From Nitrospirota bacterium (GTDB lineage: Bacteria; Nitrospirota; Thermodesulfovibrionia; UBA6902): a stretch of DNA of 64,000 bases. The notes beneath the pieces were generated by a model that was given only the letters and a program-made list of their open reading frames with translations, had not been told where the DNA came from and made no database searches. Both the position numbers and the translations under genes were made by a program. Location: the NCBI GenBank assembly GCA_016234115.1, contig JACRHD010000065.1:100068-164067 (forward strand), in the 5' to 3' direction. Below, one piece after another: positions 34,250 to 42,484 of this stretch (position 1 is the first letter of the stretch; each line of letters opens with the position of its first letter).

Positions 34250-35209
34250 GTGAAAGCCCTTGTATTCAGGAAGTCGCTTGAATTTCGTACTGATCATCCC
34301 GTTCCCATGCCGGGAAGGGATGAGGCGCTGGTCCGTGTGAAATTGGCCGGGATCTGCAATACCGACCTCGAAATCACGAAGGGATACATGGGATTTGAAG
34401 GGGTGCCCGGTCACGAGTTTGTGGGGACGGTCGAACAGTCCGGGGACAAGGCCCTTGAAGGCAAACGCGTGGTCGGAGAAATAAATATCGGCTGCGGCGA
34501 ATGTTCCTTCTGTCTTGACAATCTGCAAACGCATTGCCCGGACCGCTCTGTATTGGGGATCGTAAACAGGGACGGGGCCTTTGCGGAATACATCGCGGTC
34601 CCCCTGAAGAACCTGCACGTCGTCCCGGATACAATTTCAGACGAAGAGGCTGTCTTTACGGAACCGGTCGCGGCGGCATTTGAAATCCTCGAACAGGTAA
34701 ACATAAAAAGTTCGGACAAGGTCTGCGTATTAGGCGACGGGAAGCTGGGGCTGCTTGTCGGACAAGTCCTTCATGTGACGGGCTGCGATCCGGTTGTGAT
34801 TGGAAGGCACAGGGAGAAACTGTCCATACTCGAAGAGATCGGGATCAGGACGGAACCGGTTTTCGCCGAAGGCCGGCCCCTAAGAGAATTCGACGTTGTT
34901 GTCGATTGCACGGGGTCTTCATCCGGCATTCAAACCGCCATTCAAATAATTAACCCGAAGGGGACCATAATCCTGAAAACCACTGTCGCGCAGAACGCCG
35001 CCTTTGACCTCAACCGGGTGGTTATAAATGAACTCACGATAATGGGTTCCCGGTGCGGTCCGTTTCCTCGCGCGCTTGAAGCCCTGGAGAAAAAGGCCTT
35101 GGAACTCAGGTCCCTGATAAGCGGAAGCTTTAAAATCGATGACGGCATCGAAGCGTTCAGGCACGCTTCCCGGAAGGGCATGATGAAGGTCCTATTGAGA
35201 ATGGATTGA
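34250..35209 (+). CDS. Zinc-dependent MDR-family dehydrogenase
   Basis: 319 residues, GTG start (GTGAAAGCCCTTGTA) with a weak GGAAGAGA ribosome site. This is a medium-chain dehydrogenase: catalytic-zinc region GICNTDLEITKGYMGFEGVPGHEF, structural-zinc cysteines in CGECSFCLDNLQTHC, and a nucleotide-binding fold starting KVCVLGDGKLGLLVGQVL. The length is slightly short for the family. It could act on an alcohol, a sugar alcohol or L-threonine; the substrate cannot be decided. The GDGKLG version of GxGxxG is common in a glucose/threonine-dehydrogenase-like subgroup. Confidence 0.87.
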   Translation: MKALVFRKSLEFRTDHPVPMPGRDEALVRVKLAGICNTDLEITKGYMGFEGVPGHEFVGTVEQSGDKALEGKRVVGEINIGCGECSFCLDNLQTHCPDRSVLGIVNRDGAFAEYIAVPLKNLHVVPDTISDEEAVFTEPVAAAFEILEQVNIKSSDKVCVLGDGKLGLLVGQVLHVTGCDPVVIGRHREKLSILEEIGIRTEPVFAEGRPLREFDVVVDCTGSSSGIQTAIQIINPKGTIILKTTVAQNAAFDLNRVVINELTIMGSRCGPFPRALEALEKKALELRSLISGSFKIDDGIEAFRHASRKGMMKVLLRMD

Positions 35210-35256
35210 GTTCTATGTATATGGGAGCAGGGCGGGTCTCTGAATTCGCGGCGTAA

Positions 35257-35270
35257 AACTTTAGGGACGT
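35257..35270. repeat. 14-bp match to the RAYT element end
   Basis: AACTTTAGGGACGT is identical to the outer end of the inverted repeat at 53990-54022. It abuts a methyltransferase remnant and may be an excision or partial-insertion scar. Confidence 0.4.
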
Positions 35271-35414
35271 ATCCTTGACTGCCCCGCAGGCGCTTCATCC
35301 TTTGCGGCAGAGGCGCATCTGAACGGTATCGACGTCACGGCATGCGATATCCTGTACAACCAGGATGCGGACCGGTTGTTTGAAAAAGGCAGAGAGGACA
35401 TACGGCGGTATTGA
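35265..35414 (+). pseudogene. Fragment of a SAM-dependent methyltransferase
   Basis: The frame GRILDCPAGASSFAAEAHLN...GIDVTACDILYNQDADRLFEKGREDI matches motif I and the following strand of small SAM methyltransferases. It has no start (TAG directly upstream) and stops at 35412-35414. Both ends are lost. Confidence 0.6.
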
Positions 35415-35920
35415 AGAATGCCGGCGCTTACGGCCTCAGCGAAAGTGATATGGAAGGGACAAAGATCGCGTACCCTGCCCTGACGTTCACCGACAGGATG
35501 CACATAAGTATGGACGGCCAAAATGTTGAGCTGATATATCCCGGTCCCTCACATACAAGCGGGAGCATCATGATATATCTGCCTGAAAAGAAGGTTCTGT
35601 TTGCGGGAGACATCCTGTTTACCGGGTATCATCCCTTCCTGGCTGAGGGCGATATTGAAAGCTGGACCAGGGTGCTCGATATCGTTAAGTCCATGGATGC
35701 GGACATAATCATTCCGGGGCACGGTCCTGTTTCCGGCAAAAAAGACCTGCAGGAAATGAAAGACTATCTCGTGACTTTTGACCTGAAGGCAAGGGAATTG
35801 AGCGCGCAGTCAAATGATATCGAGTATATTACGTCGGAGATCAAGAAGATGATTCCCGCGAGACCGGAAGGGGAGTTCCTTGTAAAAGGGAATATCGCGA
35901 TGAAGTACCTGAAGAAATAA
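35411..35920 (+). pseudogene. 3' part of an MBL-fold hydrolase
   Basis: 169 codons from a possible TTG. It keeps YPGPSHTSGSIMIYLPEKKVLFAGDILFTGYHPF and IIPGHGPVSGKKDL, the second half of a metallo-beta-lactamase fold with an H, D and H of the metal site, but the HxHxDH motif and the first 100 residues are missing. A deletion joined it to the methyltransferase remnant. A functional shortened protein is unlikely. Confidence 0.7.
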
Positions 35921-35942
35921 AAACAGGCGATGGAGGCGGATA

Positions 35943-36275
35943 ATGAGCGAGATAAAAGTATACAACAATGAAAAGTTGTCGCTGAGACCGAATGTCCCCG
36001 GCGCGAAGATGTGGGCCGTAGGGCTGGACAGGACGATGCTCACTTATTTTGAAATGGAACCGGATACCGAATTCCCGGCGCATTCACATGAGGCGGAACA
36101 GATAACCCTGATACTAAATGGGGAGCTGACCTTCGCTTATGGAGGGAAAGCCGTTACATTGAAAGCCGGGGAAGTAATCGCCATTCCGTCAGGCGTGGCG
36201 CATTCCGCTTCTACGGGCGGCAAGCCATGCAAAGCCGTGGACGCCTGGTCGCCTGTGAGGCAGGATTTTTTATGA
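35943..36275 (+). CDS. Small cupin-domain protein
   Basis: 110 residues, one Cupin_2 domain: FEMEPDTEFPAHSHEAEQITLILNGELTF holds the metal ligands H, H and E of motif 1, and GEVIAIPSGVAHSASTG holds motif 2. Such single cupins bind a metal and act as sensors, isomerases or dioxygenases; no substrate can be named. It follows the truncated MBL gene by 22 bp and was probably once co-transcribed with it. Confidence 0.88.
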   Translation: MSEIKVYNNEKLSLRPNVPGAKMWAVGLDRTMLTYFEMEPDTEFPAHSHEAEQITLILNGELTFAYGGKAVTLKAGEVIAIPSGVAHSASTGGKPCKAVDAWSPVRQDFL

Positions 36276-36283
36276 ACCGGAAT

Positions 36284-36342
36284 GTAGCGCCCTCATTTAT
36301 TGGGGGCTGCTTTTCGTCGGGGATAAACCCCGACGCTGCTAC
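36284..36342. repeat. Dispersed palindromic repeat Q, copy 2
   Basis: GTAGCGCCCTCATTTATTGG...CGGGGATAAACCCCGACG, the reverse orientation of the copy at 13301-13364. It begins 8 bp after the cupin stop. Confidence 0.8.
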
Positions 36343-36401
36343 TCATTACGGATTACTCATTACGCATTCACATGTCATGAATAATCCAGGAAGGAGGCAC
36401 A

Positions 36402-36494
36402 GTGCAGATAACCAGGCACATTCATGCGCTTAAAATTCCCTTACGCATTCTCATCCGGACCATATCGGAACAACTCTGCAATGAGTATAATTGA
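36402..36494 (+). pseudogene. N-terminal scrap of an MBL-fold protein
   Basis: GTG with AAGGAGG upstream gives MQITRHIHALKIPLRILIRT, similar to the start of MBL-fold hydrolases. The likeness ends after about 14 residues and the frame stops at 36492-36494. It may be expressed as a 30-residue peptide. Confidence 0.4.
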
Positions 36495-36521
36495 GGAATA
36501 CCGAAAGGAGGTTGGATTGCT

Positions 36522-36614
36522 ATGAATGTTCTGTTGCTGGTTTCTCTTGTTCTTATAATCATCTACGCCTTTGCGATGATAAACCTAAGGTTAGGTTATA
36601 AGAAACTCCTTTGA
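36522..36614 (+). CDS. 30-residue single-helix membrane peptide
   Basis: AAGGAGGTT precedes ATG 36522. The product MNVLLLVSLVLIIIYAFAMI plus NLRLGYKKLL is one hydrophobic helix with a basic tail. A 14-codon frame (MSIIEEYRKEVGLL) ends in an ATGA overlap with its start, so coupling is possible. No family recognised. Confidence 0.45.
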   Translation: MNVLLLVSLVLIIIYAFAMINLRLGYKKLL

Positions 36615-36632
36615 GGAGGGATCGATCCCTCC
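36615..36632. promoter_or_regulatory. Perfect 18-bp palindrome over a ribosome-binding site
   Basis: GGAGGGATCGATCCCTCC is fully self-complementary, starts directly after the TGA of the membrane peptide and ends directly before GTG 36633. In mRNA it would hide the GGAGG of the next small ORF. Confidence 0.5.
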
Positions 36633-36719
36633 GTGAGAGAGAAAATGATCAGGAAGCTGGAGCAGCGGGGACTCAGGATACCCGATTGGCTGAGAAAAGG
36701 CACTAAGGGCTGCCGGTAA
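36633..36719 (+). CDS. 28-residue basic peptide ORF
   Basis: GTG 36633 (or ATG 36645) gives VREKMIRKLEQRGLRIPDWL plus RKGTKGCR. It is the second of three small ORFs in a row and has its ribosome site inside a palindrome. Function unknown; it may not be translated. Confidence 0.3.
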   Translation: MREKMIRKLEQRGLRIPDWLRKGTKGCR

Positions 36720-36736
36720 TCAGACAGCAGAAGGCC

Positions 36737-36982
36737 ATGAAAATGGATAGAAGACCGTACGCCATGACGCTGGAAGAACTGAAGGCGGAACTCCAGCGGC
36801 TCAAAGACGACCTCTGCGATATAGAGGACATGCACTCGTTTACTTTTAATAAGACCACGGTCCATATCGAAATTGACAGGGCGCTGAGTATGCAAAGCGA
36901 ATTCGAAGAAGAATGCAGGATGCTGAATGGGCGGATTGCGGAGATTGAAAAAGAACTGAAGGCAAGAGAAGCGCCGGAATAA
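36737..36982 (+). CDS. Small coiled-coil protein
   Basis: 81 residues, AGAAGG before ATG 36737. MTLEELKAELQRLKDDLCDIEDMHSFTF and SEFEEECRMLNGRIAEIEKELKARE form two charged coiled-coil helices around a short turn. No family recognised. It lies convergent to the complex I-like operon and 71 bp from its end. Confidence 0.6.
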   Translation: MKMDRRPYAMTLEELKAELQRLKDDLCDIEDMHSFTFNKTTVHIEIDRALSMQSEFEEECRMLNGRIAEIEKELKAREAPE

Positions 36983-37053
36983 GAGGGCGGCAAGTGGCTG
37001 CCCGGTCAGGGTCAGGGAGACCGGCATACTCATACCGGATAAGCTTCGACAAT

Positions 37054-37566
37054 CTACTTCCCTCCTATCGCCCTCAAAATCCCGTTCAGCAGCGCGACCG
37101 GCGTCGGCGGGCAGCCGGGGATGACGGCGTCAACAGGTATGACCTTGTCTATGCCTCCCAGGGACGCGTAGGTCTCTCCGAATATGCCTCCGTTGCACCC
37201 GCAGTCTCCTACGGCCACCACGAGCTTCGGGGGCGGGGTCGCGTTATAAGTCCTGCGAAGCGCTACTTCCATGTTTACCGATACAGGCCCGGTAACGAGG
37301 AGCATGTCGGCGAATCTCGGAGAGGCGGTGAAGTGTATCCCGAACCTTTCACAGTTATAGATAGGGTTGTTTATGGCGTGAATTTCGAGCTCGCAGCCGT
37401 TGCAGGAGCCCGCATCCACCTGCCTGATCGTCAGGCTTCTGCTGAAACGCTTTCTTACGGATTCTTCCAGTTTTGACCCGATGTCCCTGATCTCCGCCTC
37501 CACTTCCGGAGGAAGGGGCTCGGTGACGATCCCTGTCCTGAATATCTGTCGTAATATCCTTATCAT
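37054..37566 (-). CDS. Complex I-like small subunit, HyfI/NuoB type
   Basis: 170 residues. It carries the cysteines of the N2-type [4Fe-4S] cluster: AGSCNGCELE, VAVGDCGCNGG and IPGCPPTPVALL. In complex I and group 4 hydrogenases this subunit passes electrons to or from the catalytic large subunit at the membrane face. It is the last gene of the six-gene operon read from 44526. No 2x[4Fe-4S] ferredoxin subunit (HyfH/NuoI) is present in the operon, so the electron entry route is unclear. Confidence 0.9.
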   Translation of the reverse strand: MIRILRQIFRTGIVTEPLPPEVEAEIRDIGSKLEESVRKRFSRSLTIRQVDAGSCNGCELEIHAINNPIYNCERFGIHFTASPRFADMLLVTGPVSVNMEVALRRTYNATPPPKLVVAVGDCGCNGGIFGETYASLGGIDKVIPVDAVIPGCPPTPVALLNGILRAIGGK

Positions 37567-37606
37567 TTTTGATTGGTCTTATAGGCCGCATAGGACCTAT
37601 TGTTCC

Positions 37607-39178
37607 TCATAAATCATTTCCCGAATATGATGCGTTAAAACTCTTATTGCAGACAGGGAAATCAGGCACGATGTTGCCGTGGACCGCCTGTTCGAGTCCC
37701 AGCCAGTTTACGCTGGAAGGGTCGCGGACCATGCACCTGTTGACCTCTCCCATGGGCCCCGCCTGGAGCCAGTATACGATCTCTCCGCGCCACCCCTCGA
37801 CCGCTGAAAACCCGGAGGTATCGGGCGCGGGAATCACGGTTTCGGAGGTCGTCTCGCCGGAAGGCAGGCCTTCGAGAATCTCCCGGATGATCCGGATGGA
37901 CTCTCTTACCTCTTCGACCCGGACCCAGGCCCTGGCGTGCACGTCGCCTGAAATCAGGACCGGCGCCTTTACATTGAGCCTGTCGTATGGAGGAAAGGGG
38001 TTTTGGGTCCGACAGTCGAGGTTGAGCCCGCTGCCCCTTGCGACTATGCCGACCACGCAGAGCTGTCTCGCCTTGTCCGGTATGAGTATGCCGGTCTCCC
38101 TTACCCTGTCCTCGAGGGACGAATTTTCATCGTAGATGACCACAAGGCGCTCAAATTCCTTCAATAGAGCGTCCATTTCAGCCAATATCGATCCCGTGCC
38201 TTCAGTATCAATGTCGGCCGAAACGCCGCCCGGTATGGTCCGGTCCATGATAAACCTGTGACCGAACAGCTTATGGTTTGTACGGAGAAGCATTTCCTTC
38301 AGTCTCATCATCTGGTACAGCATCAATGCGAAGGCGGCGTCATTACATATCGCGCCTATGTCGCCAAGGTGGTTGGCTATGCGCTCTCTTTCAAGGAAGA
38401 GCGCCCTCAGCCACTGCGCCCTCGGGGGGACAGCGCATCCGGTCATGGATTCCAGCGCCATGCAATAAGCGAGACTGTGCGCCACGGTCGTATCTCCCGA
38501 TACCCGGCCCGCAAGCCTCGCGCCGTCGTGCCATGACAATGATTCAAACCTTTTTTCTATTCCCTTGTGGACATATCCCAGTCTCTCCTCAAGATTGATA
38601 ATGTCCTCCCCGACCGCCTGGAAACGGAAATGTCCCGGCTCGATGATGCCCGCATGGACAGGGCCCACGGGAATTTCATACACGCCTTCCCCCGCCGCCC
38701 TGATCCATTTGTAACGGCCGTCCACGCGGGCCATTTTCTTTGAAGCGTCGAAGGACTTCCTGAGAGGCCATGCGTCTTCGGGCCAATCTTCAAATTTTAT
38801 CCAGGGCCTCGTGTCGGAATGCCCGACAGGGACCACGCCCATAAGGCTCTTCATCTGCCGCTCAAAACGGCTGGCGGGCACGAATTTATCGGAAATGCTC
38901 GGGAATATCGGATCGTCGGCCGGGAGGGCCGTCTTTACAATCAGGTATTCGGGTCCCCACCTGTAACAGGCGAATACCCCGAAGCCCCTGCCGAAGGGCG
39001 TTTCATCAGTGGCCCATTCGGCAACAAGCAGGGCGTGGACCTTCTTCATCGCCCTGGCGGCGTCCGCGAATTTCCCCCTCGGCGCCGTGCAATAATCCAC
39101 GGACCCCGGATAATTGCGTCCCTCAAATGTCGCGTCCGTCCCGAGTGATGATATTATCGCGCTCTTCAATATGCTCAT
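37607..39178 (-). CDS. Complex I-like fused CD large subunit (HyfG-like) without NiFe cysteines
   Basis: 523 residues from ATG 39178, which overlaps the upstream stop as ATGA; the longer form from 39208 lacks support. The N-terminal third is NuoC-like and the rest NuoD/HycE-like (EERLGYVHKGIEKRFESLSW). At the site where NiFe hydrogenases have RxCGxC the sequence is GRVSGDTTVAHS, and the C-terminal DPCxxC is replaced by NKSFNASYSGNDL. The nickel site is therefore absent and hydrogen chemistry is not expected. This matches the energy-converting-hydrogenase-related (Ehr) group. What it reacts with is unknown. Confidence 0.92.
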   Translation of the reverse strand: MSILKSAIISSLGTDATFEGRNYPGSVDYCTAPRGKFADAARAMKKVHALLVAEWATDETPFGRGFGVFACYRWGPEYLIVKTALPADDPIFPSISDKFVPASRFERQMKSLMGVVPVGHSDTRPWIKFEDWPEDAWPLRKSFDASKKMARVDGRYKWIRAAGEGVYEIPVGPVHAGIIEPGHFRFQAVGEDIINLEERLGYVHKGIEKRFESLSWHDGARLAGRVSGDTTVAHSLAYCMALESMTGCAVPPRAQWLRALFLERERIANHLGDIGAICNDAAFALMLYQMMRLKEMLLRTNHKLFGHRFIMDRTIPGGVSADIDTEGTGSILAEMDALLKEFERLVVIYDENSSLEDRVRETGILIPDKARQLCVVGIVARGSGLNLDCRTQNPFPPYDRLNVKAPVLISGDVHARAWVRVEEVRESIRIIREILEGLPSGETTSETVIPAPDTSGFSAVEGWRGEIVYWLQAGPMGEVNRCMVRDPSSVNWLGLEQAVHGNIVPDFPVCNKSFNASYSGNDL

Positions 39179-40620
39179 TTCAATAACTCCACGGCGGTGT
39201 GAAACCATTTATTCAGAAAGTCCGGCATATAAATGCCTAAAACAAGGACCAGCGCCATATGCAGCAGGACAGGCACATGCGCCGCCTTCATCGGCTTCTG
39301 ATATGAAGGGACGTCTCCGGCCACCATGGACTGCACCCTCCTGAAAAGGGCTGCGAAGGCCACGGCAAGACCTAATAAAAGAAACGGCGTCAGGAGAGGG
39401 GCGTCTTTCATGGTCGCGGTCAATATCAGGAATTCACTCGTGAAGATCCCGAACGGCGGCATCCCGACAATCGCCATCACGCCTAACATCAGGCCCCATC
39501 CCACCAGCGGGTTGCCCCTGAAAAGTCCCCTGATCCTGTCCATCTCCTGAGTGCGGTGCATCTGCGATGCGTGCCCCACGGTAAAGAATATGGACGACTT
39601 CGCCAGACTGTGCACAAGCATGTGAAGCAGCGCCCCGAACGTGGCCACCGGCCCTCCAAGCCCGAAGGCAAAGGTCGCGATCCCCATATGCTCTATGGAC
39701 GAATATGAGAACATCCTTTTTATGTCTTTCTGCCTGAGGAGCGAAAACGCGGCGACCAGTATCGACAGCAGCCCGAACCCCATCATTATATTGCCCGCGT
39801 GGTGCGTGCCCGTAGCGCCGTCGACAAGGACCTTGCATCTTACGAGGGCGTAAAGCGCTATATTAAGAAGGAGTCCCGAAAGCACCGCGGAGATCGGGGT
39901 CGGTCCTTCGCTGTGAGCGTCGGGGAGCCAGTTATGCAGGGGGACAAGTCCTACTTTCGTGCCGTATCCGACCATGAGGAAAACGAAGGCCAACGAAAGC
40001 ACGGTAGGTTCGAGCTCCGGGCTTATCCGGCTGAGGTTGGTCCAGAGAAGGGCCTCTCCCCCTTCGCCCAATACCTTTTCAGCGGCAAAATAGAGGAGCA
40101 CCGTCCCGAACAGCGCCTGCGCGATGCCTACGCCGCAGAGGATGAAATATTTCCATGCCGCCTCTATCGCGGTCGGCGTGCGGTAAAGTGAAACGAGAAG
40201 GACCGTAGACAGGGTCGCTAATTCCATCGCAATCCACAACACGCCCACGTTGTTTGTCAGAAGGCACAGGAGCATGGCGAATATGAAGAGCTGGAACATG
40301 GCGTGATAGAAACGCATCCGGATATGGCCGACACGCCCGTGCTCCCTCTCCTTGCGCATGTACCTTCTGCTGAAAACGGCGGTCGTCATGGAAACAAAGG
40401 AAGTGAGGACGGAAAGGTAGACGTTGAAGGCGTCGACGAAGAAAAATTTCCCTCCGGCAAGCATCGGCCCCTCCATATAAACCTGCACCGCGAGCCCGGC
40501 CCCCGCCGCGAACGTCGCGGCCGACCCCATGATATTTATTTCAGGCGCAAACTTCCTGTCCCCCACAAACGCGAGAATAACGGAGGCGACAAGCGGCACC
40601 AATAATAAAACAAGCAACAT
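39175..40620 (-). CDS. Complex I-like antiporter subunit, HyfF/NuoN type
   Basis: 481 residues with about 14 membrane helices. The proton-channel family motif is present (YGTKVGLVPLHNWLPDAHSEGPTPISAVLSG), with the lysine and conserved prolines. This kind of subunit moves protons or sodium ions across the inner membrane. It overlaps the CD subunit gene by 4 bp. A heptamer-array hairpin separates it from the HyfE-like gene upstream. Confidence 0.92.
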   Translation of the reverse strand: MLLVLLLVPLVASVILAFVGDRKFAPEINIMGSAATFAAGAGLAVQVYMEGPMLAGGKFFFVDAFNVYLSVLTSFVSMTTAVFSRRYMRKEREHGRVGHIRMRFYHAMFQLFIFAMLLCLLTNNVGVLWIAMELATLSTVLLVSLYRTPTAIEAAWKYFILCGVGIAQALFGTVLLYFAAEKVLGEGGEALLWTNLSRISPELEPTVLSLAFVFLMVGYGTKVGLVPLHNWLPDAHSEGPTPISAVLSGLLLNIALYALVRCKVLVDGATGTHHAGNIMMGFGLLSILVAAFSLLRQKDIKRMFSYSSIEHMGIATFAFGLGGPVATFGALLHMLVHSLAKSSIFFTVGHASQMHRTQEMDRIRGLFRGNPLVGWGLMLGVMAIVGMPPFGIFTSEFLILTATMKDAPLLTPFLLLGLAVAFAALFRRVQSMVAGDVPSYQKPMKAAHVPVLLHMALVLVLGIYMPDFLNKWFHTAVELLK

Positions 40621-40642
40621 TATGACTTCTCCATCTTTTTGA

Positions 40643-40714
40643 TAGTAACAAGTGACAAGTAACGAGTGACAAGTGAGGCATCACCTGTTACTTGTAACTT
40701 GTTACTCGTCACTG
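40643..40714. repeat. Heptamer array hairpin inside the complex I-like operon (word AAGTGAC/AAGTAAC)
   Basis: AAGTGAC, AAGTAAC, GAGTGAC, AAGTGAG, then inverted TTACTTG, TAACTTG, TTACTCG. Between the HyfE-like and HyfF-like genes it could cause partial termination or mRNA protection. Confidence 0.75.
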
Positions 40715-40719
40715 TCTTT

Positions 40720-41385
40720 TCAGTCCTCCTCCTTCAGCCTCGCCATCTTCTCCACATCCAGGCTGTCAAAGGTAGTGTGTATATGAAAGAAAAATATCCC
40801 GAATATAAAGGCCGCGATCAGGATGTCTAACGCGACGCCTAATTCCACCACAAGCGGCATCCCGTACGTCGCGCTGGTAGCGGCAAAGAAAAGGCCGTTC
40901 TCCATCGCAAGGAAACCTATTATCTGTGTAACGGCATGCTTCCTCGTTATCATCATCAGCAGCCCGATCATGACGGTGGCGAGGGCGACCGCAAGCGTGG
41001 ACCGGGTCACAAGGGTTGAAAGCTCCCTGACCGGCGCCATCAGATGGTATGAAAATATGACCAGGGCTATCCCGATCAGCATCGTCATGGGAATATTTAC
41101 AACCGTCTCGACCTCCTTATGGACCTTGAGCCTCTGAATGAGCACATGAAGAATGTAGGGCAGGAGAATGACTTTAAGGGTCAGCGTAAGGACAGAGGAT
41201 ATGTAAAGGTGATGCCGGTCAGCCACAAAACCGACGATAGCCGTATTCAGGGAAAGAAAAAGCCCCTGCCATGCAAACAGGTGCACGAGTCCGTACATCC
41301 TCCTCTGGACGAGCATTCCGAACGCCGTAAGCAGCACCAGGGCCGCTAAAAAACTGTTTATCTGTGAAGCAATGTTTATGTTCAT
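40720..41385 (-). CDS. Complex I-like subunit, HyfE type
   Basis: 221 residues with about 6-7 helices; the part ITRKHAVTQIIGFLAMENGLFFAATSATYGMPLVVELGVALDILIAAFIFG has the NuoK-like conserved glutamates. HyfE-type subunits are NuoK relatives with extra N-terminal helices and join the proton path of the membrane arm. The protein ends in a charged tail (MARLKEED). An R repeat lies in the gap to the HyfC-like gene upstream. Confidence 0.9.
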   Translation of the reverse strand: MNINIASQINSFLAALVLLTAFGMLVQRRMYGLVHLFAWQGLFLSLNTAIVGFVADRHHLYISSVLTLTLKVILLPYILHVLIQRLKVHKEVETVVNIPMTMLIGIALVIFSYHLMAPVRELSTLVTRSTLAVALATVMIGLLMMITRKHAVTQIIGFLAMENGLFFAATSATYGMPLVVELGVALDILIAAFIFGIFFFHIHTTFDSLDVEKMARLKEED

Positions 41386-41421
41386 AATTAACTCCTACAT
41401 CAATTAATTCACAAATCAGTC

Positions 41422-41498
41422 GTCATGCCCGAAGTTCTTTATCGGGCATCCATCCGGCTCCAACTTCTGGATTCCCGCTTACAGACTGCGGGAATGAC
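41422..41498. repeat. Dispersed inverted repeat R, copy 5, inside the operon
   Basis: GTCATGCCCGAAG...TGCGGGAATGAC with inner GGGCATCCA/TGGATTCCCG. It splits the operon between the HyfC- and HyfE-like genes. Confidence 0.8.
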
Positions 41499-41539
41499 TG
41501 CTGACGTGGTTTTATTCATAAGCTCCTTAATATCATTTC

Positions 41540-42484
41540 TCATTCCAAAATAAAAAACGACAGCATCCCCAACGTCGCCAGCAAAAAGGCGGAACCCAGG
41601 AATTCCGTCAGGCGGAATATCCGCATCTTCGCCAGTCCAGTCTCTATCAGCACGAGTCCCGCTCCCGCGGCGCCCAGCTTCAGCATCATTATGAGAAACG
41701 AGGCCGGAACAAACCCGATATCTCCAGCCGAGGCAATCCCCCATGGAGCGAAGGTAGCGATGCCCAAGGAGGCAAAAAGAAACAGCTTCATCATCCCGGC
41801 CCATTCAATAAGCGCAAGGTGTCTTCCTGAATATTCAAGTATCATCGCCTCGTGTATCATTGTAAGTTCAAGATGAGTGGCCGGATTATCGACCGGTATC
41901 CTCCCGGTCTCCGCAAGCGCGATCAGGACAAAGGCAATCATGGCAAAAGCGAGTGACGGCCTGAAGAGAGAGTGGCCGCTGTAAATAACGTGCACCATCT
42001 GCGACAGGGAAGTCGATTTGCTCGCCAGAGAGACCGTGAAGATCGCCATGAGCATCGCGGGCTCCGCCAGCGAAGCGATCGTCATTTCGCGGCTCGACCC
42101 CATCCCGCCGAAGGCCGTGCCTATGTCCATCCCCGCAAGCGCCGTAAAAAAGCGCGCTATCGCAAACAGCGCCACGATGACAATTACATCGGCCGTAGAC
42201 GCTATCGGCAGATCTATGGACAGCATCGGGATGACCCCTCCGGCCAACACCGCGGTGCCGAAGACGAGATACGGGGTAAAGCGGAATATCCACGACGCGT
42301 TGTCGGCCAAAACCACGTCCTTTGAAAACAGCTTCATAATGTCCCTGTAAGGCTGTAAAAGCCCGGGGGAGGTCCGCCCCTGCGTCCAGCATTTCATCAT
42401 ACGCACCCATCCGGTAAGGGCGGGGGAGACGCCTAAAAGGATCGCGATCTGCAGGAGCTCTATTATGAAAGGATACGTCTTCAT
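41540..42484 (-). CDS. Complex I-like subunit, HyfC/NuoH type
   Basis: 314 residues with about 8 helices. ALTGWVRMMKCWTQGRTSPGLLQPYRDIMKLFSKD and ALAETGRIPVDNPATHLELTMIHEAMILEYSGRHLALIEWAG are the conserved NuoH/HycD loops that contact the peripheral arm and form the quinone-like channel. The start overlaps the stop of the HyfB-like gene as ATGA. Confidence 0.94.
   Translation of the reverse strand: MKTYPFIIELLQIAILLGVSPALTGWVRMMKCWTQGRTSPGLLQPYRDIMKLFSKDVVLADNASWIFRFTPYLVFGTAVLAGGVIPMLSIDLPIASTADVIVIVALFAIARFFTALAGMDIGTAFGGMGSSREMTIASLAEPAMLMAIFTVSLASKSTSLSQMVHVIYSGHSLFRPSLAFAMIAFVLIALAETGRIPVDNPATHLELTMIHEAMILEYSGRHLALIEWAGMMKLFLFASLGIATFAPWGIASAGDIGFVPASFLIMMLKLGAAGAGLVLIETGLAKMRIFRLTEFLGSAFLLATLGMLSFFILE

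Noticed and set aside
36737..37033. Minus-strand frame of 145 codons opposite the small coiled-coil gene
   Set aside because: Low-complexity Phe/Ser/Arg composition and no ribosome site; the plus-strand frame has both coding-like composition and a ribosome site.
37607..39178. NiFe hydrogenase large subunit
   Set aside because: Both cysteine pairs that bind nickel are replaced (GRVSGDTT; NASYSGND), so hydrogenase activity is not supported although the fold is the same.
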